Part shown: piece by piece, positions 11,041 through 23,496 of the stretch
Numbering within the stretch: position 1 is the stretch's first letter
How the letters are laid out: each line of letters starts with the position of its first letter
Assembly: GCA_022885665.1 (NCBI GenBank)
Contig: JAGQDJ010000014.1
Location: 310,001-374,000, forward strand
Reading direction: 5' to 3'
Source of the DNA: Triops longicaudatus
Taxonomy: Eukaryota > Arthropoda > Branchiopoda > Notostraca > Triopsidae
DNA length: 64,000 bases
Made by a program: the position numbers and the translations under genes
The notes under the pieces: model-generated
Told to the model about the DNA's origin: nothing
Databases searched by the model: none
What the model saw: only the letters and a program-made list of their open reading frames with translations

Positions 11041-14000
11041 ATGGCGATAACAGGGAACCAAGGGATGGAACAATTAATTCCGATTGTGAATCGGTTACAA
11101 GATGCTTTTACACAACTTGGAGTGCATATGAGCTTAGATTTGCCCCAAATTGCCGTCGTAGGTGGCCAGAGTGCAGGCAAAAGTTCAGTGTTGGAGAACT
11201 TCGTTGGCAGGTAACACATTATAACCTTTAGTTTGTCTAACCACTTTGATCCGGCTTAAACTCCATTATTTACACTTTGTAACCAAATACTACATTTCGA
11301 AACGCTCTCATATTGTAGTTTAGTGCTACGACAGTGTTTTCTAGTTTTGCATTAAACAGCCGCCAAGTATTTGTCATTTGAAACCTGTCAGTTCTGTATG
11401 TCTAATAAGTGTTTATTGCTATAGAGATTTCCTCCCTCGCGGGTCCGGCATTGTAACGCGTCGTCCATTGATTCTTCAATTAGTCAACTCCAATTTAGGT
11501 AAGAAAAGTGCATTTCAAATTTTAATCTCGTAATAGTGATGCAAATTCGGACGTGCGCTAAGGAGTCCAGTATTTTTGTGTGGACATCTATGGACGAACA
11601 GTTTTCTGCTATCCACAAAAACTGGTACGCGGGTAGGGGATTTCACAGGTGCGCTGTACCAGTTTTTACAATGGACATCTCGCACTGATGGAACTTGTGC
11701 TGTGTGCCGTATTGATTTTTGGTCAACGGCTTTGGGAAGCATATACTTTTTGTGTGTACTGTACTAATGCATGGAAAGAATTCTCTAGATAAGGCCTATG
11801 CATTTGCTGTAATGAAAAGAGAAACAGTAATACGTAATTGAATTCACTTAATTTTTTTACTTACACGTGGTTAAACAATGCGGTACAATGTTTTTTTTTT
11901 TTGGACAGAGTATGGCGAATTTTTGCATGCCAAAGGAAAGAAGTTTGCGGATTTTGACGAAATTCGACGCGAAATTGAAGCTGACACGGACCGAATCACT
12001 GGCTCTAACAAAGGCATTTCCAACATGCCAATCAACTTGCGAGTTTACTCTCCTCATGGTAAAACATCACTCGTCTTACTGACTTCAAAATTCTATAATA
12101 TGTTTGATAAAAAGTTAGAAATGAGAAGAAACGGAAAGAAATCGGATTGAGACGGCAAAGAACGAATGAACTAATTTTACTTTAAAAATATTTGTAATTG
12201 AATCTCTAAAGAACTGTGAAACGAAAAGATGAAGGTTTCTGCTGTTTTGAATATTTTTTCAAGAAAAGCGGTAAATGGACATTTTAAAAATAAAATTCAG
12301 TGTTTTGGAGCAAAAAGTGTGGGCGGCGCTGTGGTTTGTATTGATTGGGAGGAATAGAAAGAAGGGCACTAATGTCTTGGACAAAGTGTAAGGGGACAAA
12401 TACCATAAAAAAGAAGAAATTGGATAGGACTACGAAAAGGAACCTACAGAGGCGTGCTTAACCTCACGTAAGACGAAAAATGAGCTAGTGTCGGGTATAT
12501 TCTGCTGTTTCATGAATTTGTAAATTTTTGAAGATTTTACTAGATTCGTCTAACGTGTTTCACGTTAAAAAAAAAAGCATGGGGGGTATTTTTGAAGGTG
12601 GATAGGAGCGTGAAAAGGGGGCGAGAACGCCCCCCTTTCATCCTGCCCTTTTGTCGTTAGATCGATAGAACTTGGCAGTGTTTCTTGTCGTTATCCCTCG
12701 GCACGTCAGGCACTTAAATGAAAAATAAGAAAAAAATCTCTTGGGAACGGAATAAGTGAAATTTATATCTTTTTCTCGTTTTGAAGAAATGGTGAACTTT
12801 CTTTTGTTACTTTCCGAGGAGCTTATTGGCGATATAGTTCGAGTTTTTGAGAAGTTTATGTTCTACGTAAAGCTAGTGTTGAATTGTATATCGCCAGTGA
12901 GATAGAAGGTCACTTTGTGTTTGAAAAATAAAATAAATAAGTTGACCGTTTTGCTAAGAAAATGAGGATAATAATGACAGACCAAAAGCAGGAAACCGCC
13001 CGAGAAATATCTTACACTTCTTCGACATTTCATTGGACAATAGTGTAAGAATACAGTCAAACGAATATGCCCACGATTTTACGTTCTAATAGATATGAGG
13101 CAGGTAAAGCTCGATTTTCCATTAGGCTGAAGAATACTTAAGGCTGAGAGTCCGTCTTGAGATGGAATTCAGGAACATTTTGGATAATCACGGATGATCA
13201 TAAGGTATCTTAATTCAGTTTGCATTAGATAGAAAGTTAAAATCTTAAAATCAAGCGTTCACTGGGTTTGAATAAGCTGCAAGTTGAAATTACCACGAGT
13301 ATTACGTTTGCGATATTTTTTCTTTAAGTACAGTGTATCACGGTGTGAGCAGAGCTTTTTAGAATCTTTATGAAAGTGTATTGTAATAGATTTGTATAAT
13401 TTAAATTGTAATAGTTCAGAGGGTTTTTTGACTCTACTTGTCATATATACCTTTCTATACCTTAATAAAAATACTTTGAAAAAGTTCTGTATAGAAAAAT
13501 TAAAAGTTGTCGAGTACAGTAGTAGTGGAGACAGGCTTATTAGGTTATTATTAAAATTAGTAATTATGAATTGTGCAAGGTCATCTTACAAAAATTGCTA
13601 TAACCTGTTACTGGAATCCGCTACGTTTGTGTTTAGTACTTATATGCGGTGAGCTCGTTGTGTGGAAAAAAGCGTTTCAGCATTGCTTACAGTTCATGAT
13701 CCCCGTTAGGATTGAAATGACTGGTTTAAGTGGGTGTTAAAAGATAAATAACCTATCTGGGACCGAAAAGATAAGAGGGGGGGGATGGGCTTTAACTTTT
13801 TTGAGCGAAGTTTTTTTTTTACCTTATCACGTCATCCAATGGCGGTCTGATTACATTTTACCCTTTTTAGATCAGGAACTCATTGACCGGTGTGTCCGTG
13901 TACATCTAGTCATACGATATATTTCTTGAAAGCATAAGTGGATAGTTTTTTTGTAGTGTTTACATTTTCTACGCTTTGTAGATGCGTTTTTAATTATTTC

Positions 14001-17000
14001 AGGGGCTTATTTTTATTGGCAGCTCTTCATGACTTACTAGAAAGTAAAGAGAATTAAGGAAATAATTTCATTCCCACATTTGAAGGGGAAGAAAGTAACA
14101 ATTGGAAATAAAAAGCATTATGAGAAGCTTTATTGGACTAGAGACGCGATGACAGTGTATGTTAGACGCCAAAACAAGAGTATAGGGTTTCAAAAGGATT
14201 TCCTGAAACATTTACATGCTTTTGTCCCCCCCAAGAAAACAATATTAATTTAATTACTTTTTCTTTCATTCGAAGACTAGTGGAAGGTTTATTTGAAAAA
14301 AAATTAAATAATGAATATGTCCACATTTGTTCCTGTTCTGTGTCAAAACGCGTTAAAATGCGTTGGGTAGTCAGTTTAGTGGATTTTTTTTACAATGTCA
14401 TGACAGGGTTTGCCGGATTTTCGTCAGCACTTGATCTTAGTGTTAAAGGTTGTAAACGTAAACTAAGTCCTCATAGCGTAATTAAGTCGACGATGATTAA
14501 CAATCTTTTGCACAAGTGTATCTGAAGTTGAGCTGAGTCGTAGTTTCAACTTTAGATATTTTATGCCCGAAATTGCGTTGCACGTCAAGGGGCCACATTA
14601 ATAAGACCGTAAGCCGAAACTATGAGATTGTGAATCAGCTGAGAACTTGGTTCTCCATTAAAGGATTTTAGTGGGAAAGGACATAATTCATCAACTGATG
14701 CAAATCCGCAGAGTAGTGTGAATTATGTGACATGTTTTACTAACATCAACTAACGTCTGCAGTGTTGAATATCACGCTAATTGACTTACCGGGATTGACA
14801 AAAATTGCGGTGGGCGACCAACCGGTTGACATTGAACAGCAAATCAAGGACATGATCTTTCAATACATTTGCAAAGACACGTGTCTCATTTTGGCCGTCA
14901 CGCCTGCCAATGTGGATTTAGCCACATCGGACGCGCTTAATTTGGCCAAATCCGTTGACCCCGAGGGTGAGACTTCCAAGTTTTGTTGCGCCAACAAAAC
15001 GAACATGAATTATTTGTCGTGCCGTTTAGTAGACCGTTTCCTTTTTTAGAGCGTGATTGGAACGGTTCTTTTATTGTGTATTTGTTTTTTGTTTTTATGA
15101 TTTATCGTTTTTGTCTTCCCTTTCGTTTTTTAAGTTCTCAATTTGACCCTGATTGACCTTCCCGGCATGACCAAGATCCCAGTCGGCGACCAACCTGTCG
15201 ATATTGAAAGACAGATCCGGGATATGATTTTAAGTTATATCAAACGCGAAAACTGTCTCATTTTGGCGGTGTCGCCAGCTAATGCTGATTTAGCCACTTC
15301 TGATGCCCTCAAATTAGCGAAAGAAGTGGATACTGCAGGTAATGAAAGAAAAATAATCCGACGAAAGTTTTCGCTGAATTATTTTAGATAAATGAATTGA
15401 TCTTTCTCTCAAGTTGAGTCAGTTTTTCCCATTCTGAATTTTGACATTTTTCATGAAATAGTCTCGGAACATTTAAAATAGACGGAATAAAATTTGTTAT
15501 ATGAGGTTCATAAAGTAGAGGGTCTCCAGACAACTTCAGTAAATCTACTCGTTTATTCTTTTTTTTTCTTTATGTACTTTTGCATTTTTGCGTTATTTTG
15601 GAAATACAGTGGTAACCCGATTAACGAACGTAATCCGTTCCTGGACAAAGTTCAGTTTAAGAAGCGTTCGTTATAAGAAACGCCATTTCCCATAAAATTC
15701 AATGGAATCATTTAATCCTGGTCCCTGACCGAAACATGAAAAATTTCATTAAAAAAACGTAAAAAATACTAAAAAAAAATACTGTCTAGATGTATATTTC
15801 AAGCACGTATTAATCAGTTTTGTTCAGTTAGTGGCTCTCGAGACCGCTTCAGATTACATAAATCTTCGCTTTTTTCATTCTACAAATCAACCTTGGTTTT
15901 CATGTCCGGTACTGATTGGAAGAATCCATCTAATGTGACTTGCTTTTTTAAAAACCGCCAATTTTAAAAACTTTTTTGCTCACCCTAAGCGGTTCGTTGC
16001 AAGAGGCTGAGTTCGTTGTGCGAGTCATTTTTTCGCCTTTGCGCGAGTTCGTTGCACAAGCTGTTCTGTATACATTGCGTTCGTTAAACGGGGTACCACT
16101 GTAAATGTAGCAGTTTTTGTTTTATTGTCAGGGCTGTTGCTTTTGGATCGGAAAATTCCATATGCACATTTTCTGTTTGCAATAGCATGCTCTTTTCTTA
16201 GTTGTTTTTCTGTTCCGCATGATTGTATATTTTTTTTTCTAAATTGTTATTTCTCGTACATTTGTAAGAGCTTCGTTTCTTTTGGTGAAATAATTAGGAT
16301 TGCGCACCATTGGTGTGATTACCAAGTTGGATTTGATGGATGAAGGCACAGATGCCCGAGAAGTATTGGAGAACAAGTTGCTCCCTTTACGGCGAGGCTA
16401 TGTGGGTGTGGTTAATCGATCCCAGAAAGACATCGAGGGCCGCAAAGACATTAAAGCTGCTCTGGCTGCGGAACGCAAGTTCTTCTTGAGGTAATTTAAA
16501 TGAAAAAAGAAAGCAAGAAGAGGGAAGTGGAAAGAAATGGTAATAAAAGAAAAGATGGAAGAAGACGTTGGAGAGGGAATAGATAAAAAGTGGAGACAAT
16601 AATAATAACGAAACATTCACTTTTTAACTTATAATCACCAAGCACTCCATAAATCATTGTGATCAAACAACTATGATAAGATGAAGCAGGTGAACATATA
16701 CACAGACATTTGCCGACCTATTTAGCTCATTGATGGGATTTGATCTTTGTGAATTTTGGTGGCCACCCCAGGCTCAATGGCCACAGCTTAGAGCCTACGA
16801 TGCAAACCGTGTAGGATGTGAAGTAGGCAGTTGCGATCCGTGTATGGTATTGTGTTGGAGATTAATATGATATTAGACAGGAAAAGACATAGCGATGATA
16901 AATGCATGAAAGAAATTATTGGACTGAAAAGTGGATAAGGGAATTTGTTTGGAATCGTGTTTTCATTAAGAACGTAGATCGGAAAATCATTTGTAATTAA

Positions 17001-20000
17001 TGTGTTCTATTGAATTTTTCCAGTCATCCTTCATATCGTCATATGGCTGATCGCATGGGAACGCCCTTTTTGCAACGAGTGCTGAATCAGCAGCTCACAA
17101 ACCACATTCGCGAAACGCTGCCTGCCTTGCGTGACCGTTTGCAAGTATGATAATCGATTATATTGTATAAAGGACTGAGCTTCATTTGAAAAAATAATTT
17201 TTCCTTTTACTTCACTTGTCTAGAAACAACTGCTGAGTATGGAAAAAGAAGTCGACCAGTACAAACATTTTCGCCCCGATGATCCCAGTATTAAAACCAA
17301 AGCCATGCTTCAGTAAATCAACGTTTCCTATTATATTATAATTTATTTATATTAGCAATAGCTGTCATCTCCTGGTACGTCCTACTTGTGTTTGCTCGTT
17401 GTGTATGCAGTCGAATGCTCTAACATTGAGCAAGCCCCAAATTGTCTATAATTGGTTTATGGTGTAAAACTGGGTTTTCATTTGCAGTTTCAGGAAAACA
17501 GTTATGTGACAACGTGAAGTTGCAGCTCATTCACGGTTTACGCAATTTTTCTGGACATAGGAGCTTGCGTAAGAAACTTTTAAAGGGAATTGAGATGGAC
17601 ACGCTCCATTTTGAGAAAAGCTAATGAAAACTTGCAAAGACGTTTGTGCAGCAGTAGATTTTAGTCTCTATATCAACGGTTTTACCACGTCGTAGTGGCT
17701 ATATGTCGTCTAAACGACCTTTCAGTATTTGTAAGAAAACAAAAGAAAGCAAACGAAAAAAAGTTTAAGACGGACTTTACGGGTTGGTCGTTACTTTTCG
17801 ACAAGGTCCTTTAGCACGTCATCCAGTTTTGCAATACACAGGCAATTTGTTTCATTTTTTGTTGCTAGATTTTGATGACGCCTCTTGTGTGCTCAAAGGG
17901 CTCGAAGTTTCTTTATTGCGAAATTTTTCCTAACTAAGAGAGGGCCATTGTCGAATCGTTTGTTACTGAGGTACTTTTTGTCCGATGAAGAGATACTTGC
18001 CGCAGTTCTTTATTTTCCGCCTTAAATTTAAGTCTAGAAGCGAGTTACAGCCGCGTTACTAGAATTTGATTCCAACTTTTTACCTTGAGTAAATTTTTTA
18101 AATTTTCTGATTTTTCACTACGTTACGTCATTGCACGTCAAGTTGTAAAGTTGAATCAAAGTATCGTAGTAGTTATATGAAACTGGGGCAACGAGACAGC
18201 AAAATGCGTTTTACTTGAATAAAATATACTTGTAGTAATTATGCGTCGCACAGCATCCGTTCAAAAAGTAAAGTTGCAATAGCCGTATTTATAATTTTAT
18301 TATAGAGCCGTAATTACTTGTTTCAATGATTATCTTAATCGTCAATTCTGGGCTTATGCAGAATGATCCAGTCATTGCAGTCTGATTTCGAGAGAGCGAT
18401 TGAAGGATCGGGATCCGCCAATATTAACACAGCCGAGTTGTCTGGAGGTGCCAAGATTAATCGTATTTTCCATGAGCGTTTTCCATTTGAGATTGTGAAA
18501 ATGGAATTCGATGAAAAGGAACTGCGGAGGGAAATTGCTTTTGCTATCCGAAATATTCATGGTAAAGGCCTCTTATCCTTTTGACAGTTTTCTAGTAAAT
18601 ATCAAGATATTAATGCGAAATGTTACGTGGATTACTTAAAGACTAATTAAATTATATATTGTATTCTTAATTAATTTTTCTATAGGTATTCGCGTCGGGT
18701 TGTTTACTCCCGATTTGGCATTCGAAGCCATTGTCAAGAAACAAATTGCACGTCTTAAAGAGCCAAGTTTGAAATGCGTTGATTTGGTTGTCAGCGAATT
18801 AACGAATGTTGTGAGGCACTGCTCTGAAAAAGTAATGTTATTCAGTAATACCTTATCTAAGATCTTGGGACTAATACACTTCGTGGTGTTGTAGATGGCT
18901 CGTTATCCCCGCTTACGAGAAGAAGTCGAACGAATTATTAATACCAATATCCGTCAGCGCGAGCAAATGTGTAAAGATCAGATTATTTTGTTAAACGAAT
19001 GCGAATTGGCGTACATGAACACGAATCACGAAGACTTTATTGGTTTTGCCAAGTAAGTTTACGTACAAATGTTCATATTGTTTTCTTTTTAAAAAGACAT
19101 CAGACGTAGTAAAGCTTCAGTATAACGGACGGGTGAAAACAAATCGGCGTCTACTGTTGACCATTGTTCGCTGTCTCGTAAGAACAAAAGGACTTTTCTT
19201 TTTACACAATGTTACGTTGTGGTCCGTTAAATTGAGGCTTTATTCTGAGACTTTGTTTTGCAAAGGAGTACGCAGTTTAGTGAGTCTCTTGAAGCGAAAC
19301 TTTATTTTCAACTAAATGAAGGGGAAGAAAAAAACAATCTGTTTTCTTTCATGCTTTTAAGAGCATCCCCTTTGCCTGTTTTTTGTGTCTTTTTCTTTTG
19401 TTTCTTTTCTTATCCGTATTCCATGTACTCCCCGTTTGTCGTTACTTGACGTGGATATAGAGCAGAGATTTCACCTGTAAACAACCCACGGTACTGTTTT
19501 CTAACCTTGGAATGCTTTTTTAGATGGTTTATTCGACATTTTAACCCGTATACTTTTCCACTAACAGTTTCCACAATTTAATATTTTCTATTCACTCATT
19601 ACTTAAGCATGATTACGCGTAACAAAACCATCTAACCTAGCTGTACCTAGTTTAAAAAAAAAAATAACTTTCGGTTTAGCCTGGTTTGGATTAGGTAGAA
19701 AACCAAAAAAGAAGTATCAAAACTCGTCAGCCCTTTTGTACTACGTGTTAAAACTGAAGTATAGGAAAGAGTATTATTACACATGGAACATGTCAGCCAT
19801 CTTACAATTTTAAACCCAGTGCAGTCAAGCTCAAGTATTGATTTAGCGATAATATATTCATGAGCTTCAGATGGACTTCGTCATATCTCGTAGGTTTCTC
19901 GGGGAGTTCCGTTGGCTACGTGTTGCGAGAGTGTGAATGTGTAACGATGTAAAACTTAAACTGGCTCCAAGTTAGTTCTTCAAGTTAGAAGAGACAATTT

Positions 20001-23000
20001 TTTGCTTCCGAGTGAAACACGATTGGTAATATTCCGTGGAATTGAGAAACACGTTGTTCTGTAATCAGTGGCAAACCGGTGCCTGTTAGGAAACTCATTT
20101 ATATTATTATTTTTAAAAAGATAATTCTGTTGATTTCTTAATTATCATCCACTATTTACGATTTCGCATTTTGACGTGGCAGAAATTGCATGTGTGAACA
20201 ATGGACCCACTTCTAAATGTACTGTTCAAAAGGGTTCACGGCGTTTTGAATTCCTTGTACTTTTCGTGTGTCTCGAGTTTGGATCTGCTTTAAAACTTAG
20301 GAAAGGGCTAAAAGAAATATATTTAAGCTGTATTTGACTTTTTGCCTTTCAGTGCCCAGCAATCGTCTGAAAATGCAGTGAAAGATGGAAGAAAACTGGG
20401 AAACCAAGTTATCCGCAAGGGTTGGATGTGTATTCATAATTTGGGAATTATGAAAGGAGGTTCCAGAGATTATTGGTTCGTCCTGAGCTCGGAAAGCTTG
20501 TCGTGGTACAAAGATGAAGAAGTAAACTTGAAATTTCCAAAATTGGTCTTCCTTTTTTGTAATCTTTGTCCACGTTTCAAGATGTTTGTTCTTTTCAGTT
20601 CTTTATTCGTATCCATCTTCCTGTGAGAAATCGTGAGCTTAACCTTATTCTTTTTTATAGGAAAAAGATAAGAAATATATGCTGCCGTTGGATGGATTGA
20701 AATTGCGAGATATGGAACAAGGTTTCATGTCCAAACGACATATGTTCGCCTTATTCAATCCTGATCACAGAAATGTTTACAAAGTAAGTAAAATATCACA
20801 ATGCTGACGTAAAAATTTTGAAATTGCAATGTGTTTAGTGCATTTTACTTATTTATTTATTTTTTTACTAATTTGTGTATTAATTCTCTTTGCGTTTTTT
20901 TTATTTTTTTTTAGGATTACAAGCAATTGGAATTGAGCTGTGAATCTCAGGATGATGTTGATTCGTGGAAAGCATCCTTTTTGCGCGCGGGTGTGTATCC
21001 TGAGAAAGTGTCAGCTGAATCTAATGGCGAAGAAGTAAGAACTCGTTGAAAATTGTAGAAACTATTTTGGATTTTCGTAAGTGCTAGTCCCATAATTATA
21101 AAAATTCTTGAGTGCCTGCGGATACTCTAAGAAACGCTATGTTGTAATTTAAGTTTCATATGTTTCTAAATTTATCAATTGAACACTTGGCTACAGAGCC
21201 ATAAGATGTTCTTTTTAGTTAGAGCGCAGTACACACAACTAGAGCTTTCGTGTTTCGTGTTCTCTGTTGTTGTAGGAGGATACCTCTCCTAGTTTTGCAA
21301 CTTCTTCCCAGAAGGATAGCATTACTGATATCTAAAAACTTGCGGAATTTTCTTTTACCCTGTCTTATTTAAATTTTTCATAAGATTTGTTTTTGTTTCT
21401 CTCCAATTTTAGACAAGCTCAGGTGCAGATACTTCCATGGATCCTATGCTGGAACGTCAAGTAGAAACGATTCGCAACCTGGTGGATTCGTATATGAAAA
21501 TTGTGACGAAAACTACGCGCGATTTGATCCCAAAAACTATTATGTATCTGATGATCAACAATGCCAAAGAATTCATCAATGCCGAACTGCTGGCTAATCT
21601 CTACGCTACTGGAGATATCGTAAGTTGCGTTCTCACTATGAAGTGCATTACGTATTTCTCCACGTCCTCGTGGGCTTTTCAGGACTTGCGTTTCTTATAC
21701 TCGCATACATATTTTCTTTACATTTTAATTTGCTTTATTTGCCTTACAGAATAATATGATGGAAGAAAGCCCGGAAGAAGCTATGAAGCGCGAAGAAATG
21801 CTGCGCATGTACCACGCTTGCAAAGAAGCATTAAAGATCATTGGAGACGTTTCCATGGCAACAGTTAGCACTCCAGTTCCGCCTCCCATTAAGAATGATT
21901 GGCTCTCAGGTTCCGACAGCCCCAGGTGAACTAGTGATGTTCAAGCTGTCTTTCTTTTTCCTTATTCTTTTCCTTTTTTTCTCTATTTTAAAAACTACAA
22001 TGTAGCTTAACATGCGTAACTTTTATATAAATATGTATTAAAATAGCATGGGGCAACGAGTGTCACCGCCGTCGCCAGGAGGTCCTCGTCGCCCCGTAGG
22101 AGGCGGAGTCACAGGGCCAGCACCGGTTCCGCCCGTTGGAGCGGCACGAGCACCGCCAGCGCCACCCGGTGGGGCGCGTCCAGCACCCGCGATCCCGAAT
22201 CGTCCCGGACCTGATCCAACACCTGGACGGGCGCCACCAGCGCCACCTTCAAGACCTGGTGGAGGCGCACTACCTCCTCCCATGATCCCTTCGTAAGTAT
22301 TTTCTTTGTTGGAGTTCCGTTTTTGGTTTTGTTGAGCAAAAATTCCGTCGGGGTTTTGGGGGCTAGTAGCTTTGATTTCGATATCTCTTGGGGAAAGAAA
22401 TTCAAATTTGACTAACTGACTCGCTTTTGCTTCCCTTTAGTTTTTAGACACGCCTTGATTTCCCTAAATTTGATTTTAATAAGCTTTTCCTGTCGAATTC
22501 TTCTTAATTGTTTCTTAAACTAATTGGTAGGGTTTCGGCTGTTTGAAGTTATCACGATATCAGAGGAGCAATCGAAGCTTTTCATTACGTTTCGTTGAGT
22601 GTAAAATGCGAACTGATACTTCAAGCTTTCGTAGTCGTGATTCCATTAGGTGTATACTTTTATTTCGAAAATTAACCAGCAATTTTCAGATCACTTCTGA
22701 AGATTTTTCTAGTTAAGGTTTCATAAATTTTTCGCTTTTATAACTTAATACCTTGGAAGGAACATCTTTTCTTTTTTAGTGGCTTGGGGCTCGCGTTACT
22801 GCTAACGTTCTTACCATTTTGCTTATCCTGTGTGTTGAAAAACTAAACGTGCGCTTTTGTTTTGTCCCTTTTCAGCCGCCGCACCTAAAAACAAATGAAA
22901 GCATACTAAGCGTATCAGAACTTAATTATGCAAAAAGAATGAGAAAGAAGCTATACTGCCTGTTCCAAGTCGTAACAAGAAAAACTGTGCGTCGTGAGCC

Positions 23001-23496
23001 GCGAACAAGAATTGCTATGTAGTTACAGGAAGAAATGTTTGTTCAACGATTTTCAAGAGAAACAAAAGCTTACTGTCCTAAAATGTCTACTACTGCAAGT
23101 GATTCTCTTCATATACGTCGAAGCATGGGTCCTGCCAGTTTGACCGTGACTTTTTTTTCACTCCCTTTGTTTTGTGCTAGAAAATTGTATTTATTTCTCT
23201 TTACATAGGAAAATTCTTTTGCTGTGATAGTTTTCGTTGATTTGGCTACTTGTAGAAACAGCGTAAAATTGACTGTGCAAAATTTCCCCCAAAGACCCCA
23301 GACAGAAATCTTTTGACGTATTTTCCGAGAATTTTGTTTCACGTACACATGAGAATTATTTAATATTTCTGTCATCGTGGTTCAACCTTGCAGACGTCAA
23401 GCTGGTTTGCCCGCCATGCCTCAACGTATGCAGCAAGCCATGGGACAGGCCATGGTTAACGCAGCTGCGAACGAACTTATGGATATGTTTAAGTAA
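11041..23496 (+). CDS. shi: Dynamin (shibire/DNM1-3 type), complete, with duplicated G-domain exon
   Basis: Exons: 11041-11210, 11425-11498, 11909-12058, 14763-14966 or 15135-15338, 16298-16490, 17024-17144, 17224-17312, 18362-18561, 18686-18831, 18895-19052, 20353-20521, 20661-20783, 20915-21034, 21413-21619, 21750-21925, 22047-22292, 23394-23496. With one version of exon 4 this is 2649 bases, 882 residues, the usual dynamin length. Domains in order: GTPase with P-loop GGQSAGKSSVLE, DLPG and TKLD; bundle/stalk with LSGGAKINRIFHERFPFE and LAYMNTNHEDFIGFA; PH domain from IRKGWMCIHNLGIMKGGSRD to DSWKASFLRAGVYPE; GED from DPMLERQVETIRNLVDSYMK; and a proline-rich tail (exon 16) with RPGPDP and PPAPPSRPGG for SH3 partners. 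It pinches off endocytic vesicles at the plasma membrane. Two possible AATAAA signals lie at 24588 and 24695, so the 3' UTR may exceed 1 kb. Confidence 0.95.
14763..14966 (+). CDS. Dynamin exon 4, version A (alternative G-domain exon)
   Basis: This 204-base exon begins and ends in phase 1 and carries DLPGLTKIAVGDQPVDIEQQ, through LILAVTPANVDLATSDALNL, to SVDPEG. It is flanked by CTGCAG and GTGAGA. It holds the G3 motif DxxG and the following switch-II region of the GTPase. Together with version B it is one of two candidates for the same slot between exon 3 (ends SPH plus one base) and exon 5 (starts by completing Gly, then LRTIGVITKLD). Confidence 0.88.
15135..15338 (+). CDS. Dynamin exon 4, version B (alternative G-domain exon)
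   Basis: This second 204-base exon lies 168 bases after version A, with the same phases and good splice sites (T-rich tract then AAG; donor GTAATG). It encodes DLPGMTKIPVGDQPVDIERQ through LILAVSPANADLATSDALKL to EVDTAG. By my alignment it is identical to version A at 52 of 69 positions, counting the split codons. LPGMTKxPVGDQP is the wording usual in animal dynamins, so B is the more canonical of the two. The differences cluster in the helix after the GDQP loop (FQYICKDT against LSYIKREN). Confidence 0.88.
15607..16101. mobile_element. pogo/Tigger-like MITE in the dynamin intron after exon 4B
   Basis: A 495-base element with near-identical terminal inverted repeats of about 24 bases: left CAGTGGTAACCCGATTAACG, and the right end reads CAGTGGTACCCCGTTTAACG on the other strand. 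It is flanked by a TA on each side (15605-15606 and 16102-16103), as expected for the Tc1/mariner/pogo superfamily. It has no transposase frame and is non-autonomous. Confidence 0.88.
21279..21335 (+). other. Possible alternative terminal exon of dynamin (truncates before the GED)
   Basis: After a T-rich acceptor (CTGTTGTTGTAG) the sequence continues in phase with exon 13 as EDTSPSFATSSQKDSITDI and a stop. No usable GT donor lies inside it. If used, it would give a dynamin with GTPase, stalk and PH domain but no GED or proline-rich tail. It may equally be unused intron sequence. Confidence 0.3.
22876..22888 (+). other. Possible alternative short C-terminal exon of dynamin
   Basis: A strong pyrimidine tract and acceptor (CCCTTTTCAG) is followed by bases that, joined to the phase-2 end of exon 16, code Ser-Arg-Arg-Thr and stop. 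This would replace the 34-residue terminal exon (23394-23496). Dynamins are known to vary at the C terminus by splicing; this case rests only on the sequence. Confidence 0.3.

Noticed and set aside
17313..18361. Search for a second version of a stalk exon (as in DNM1 10a/10b) in the long dynamin intron
   Set aside because: The frame at 17442-17624 has no resemblance to dynamin; only one version of the stalk exons is present.
22038..22405. Gly/Pro-rich minus-strand frames opposite the dynamin proline-rich exon
   Set aside because: They are mirror images of the GC-rich proline-coding exon, with no splice context or domain.
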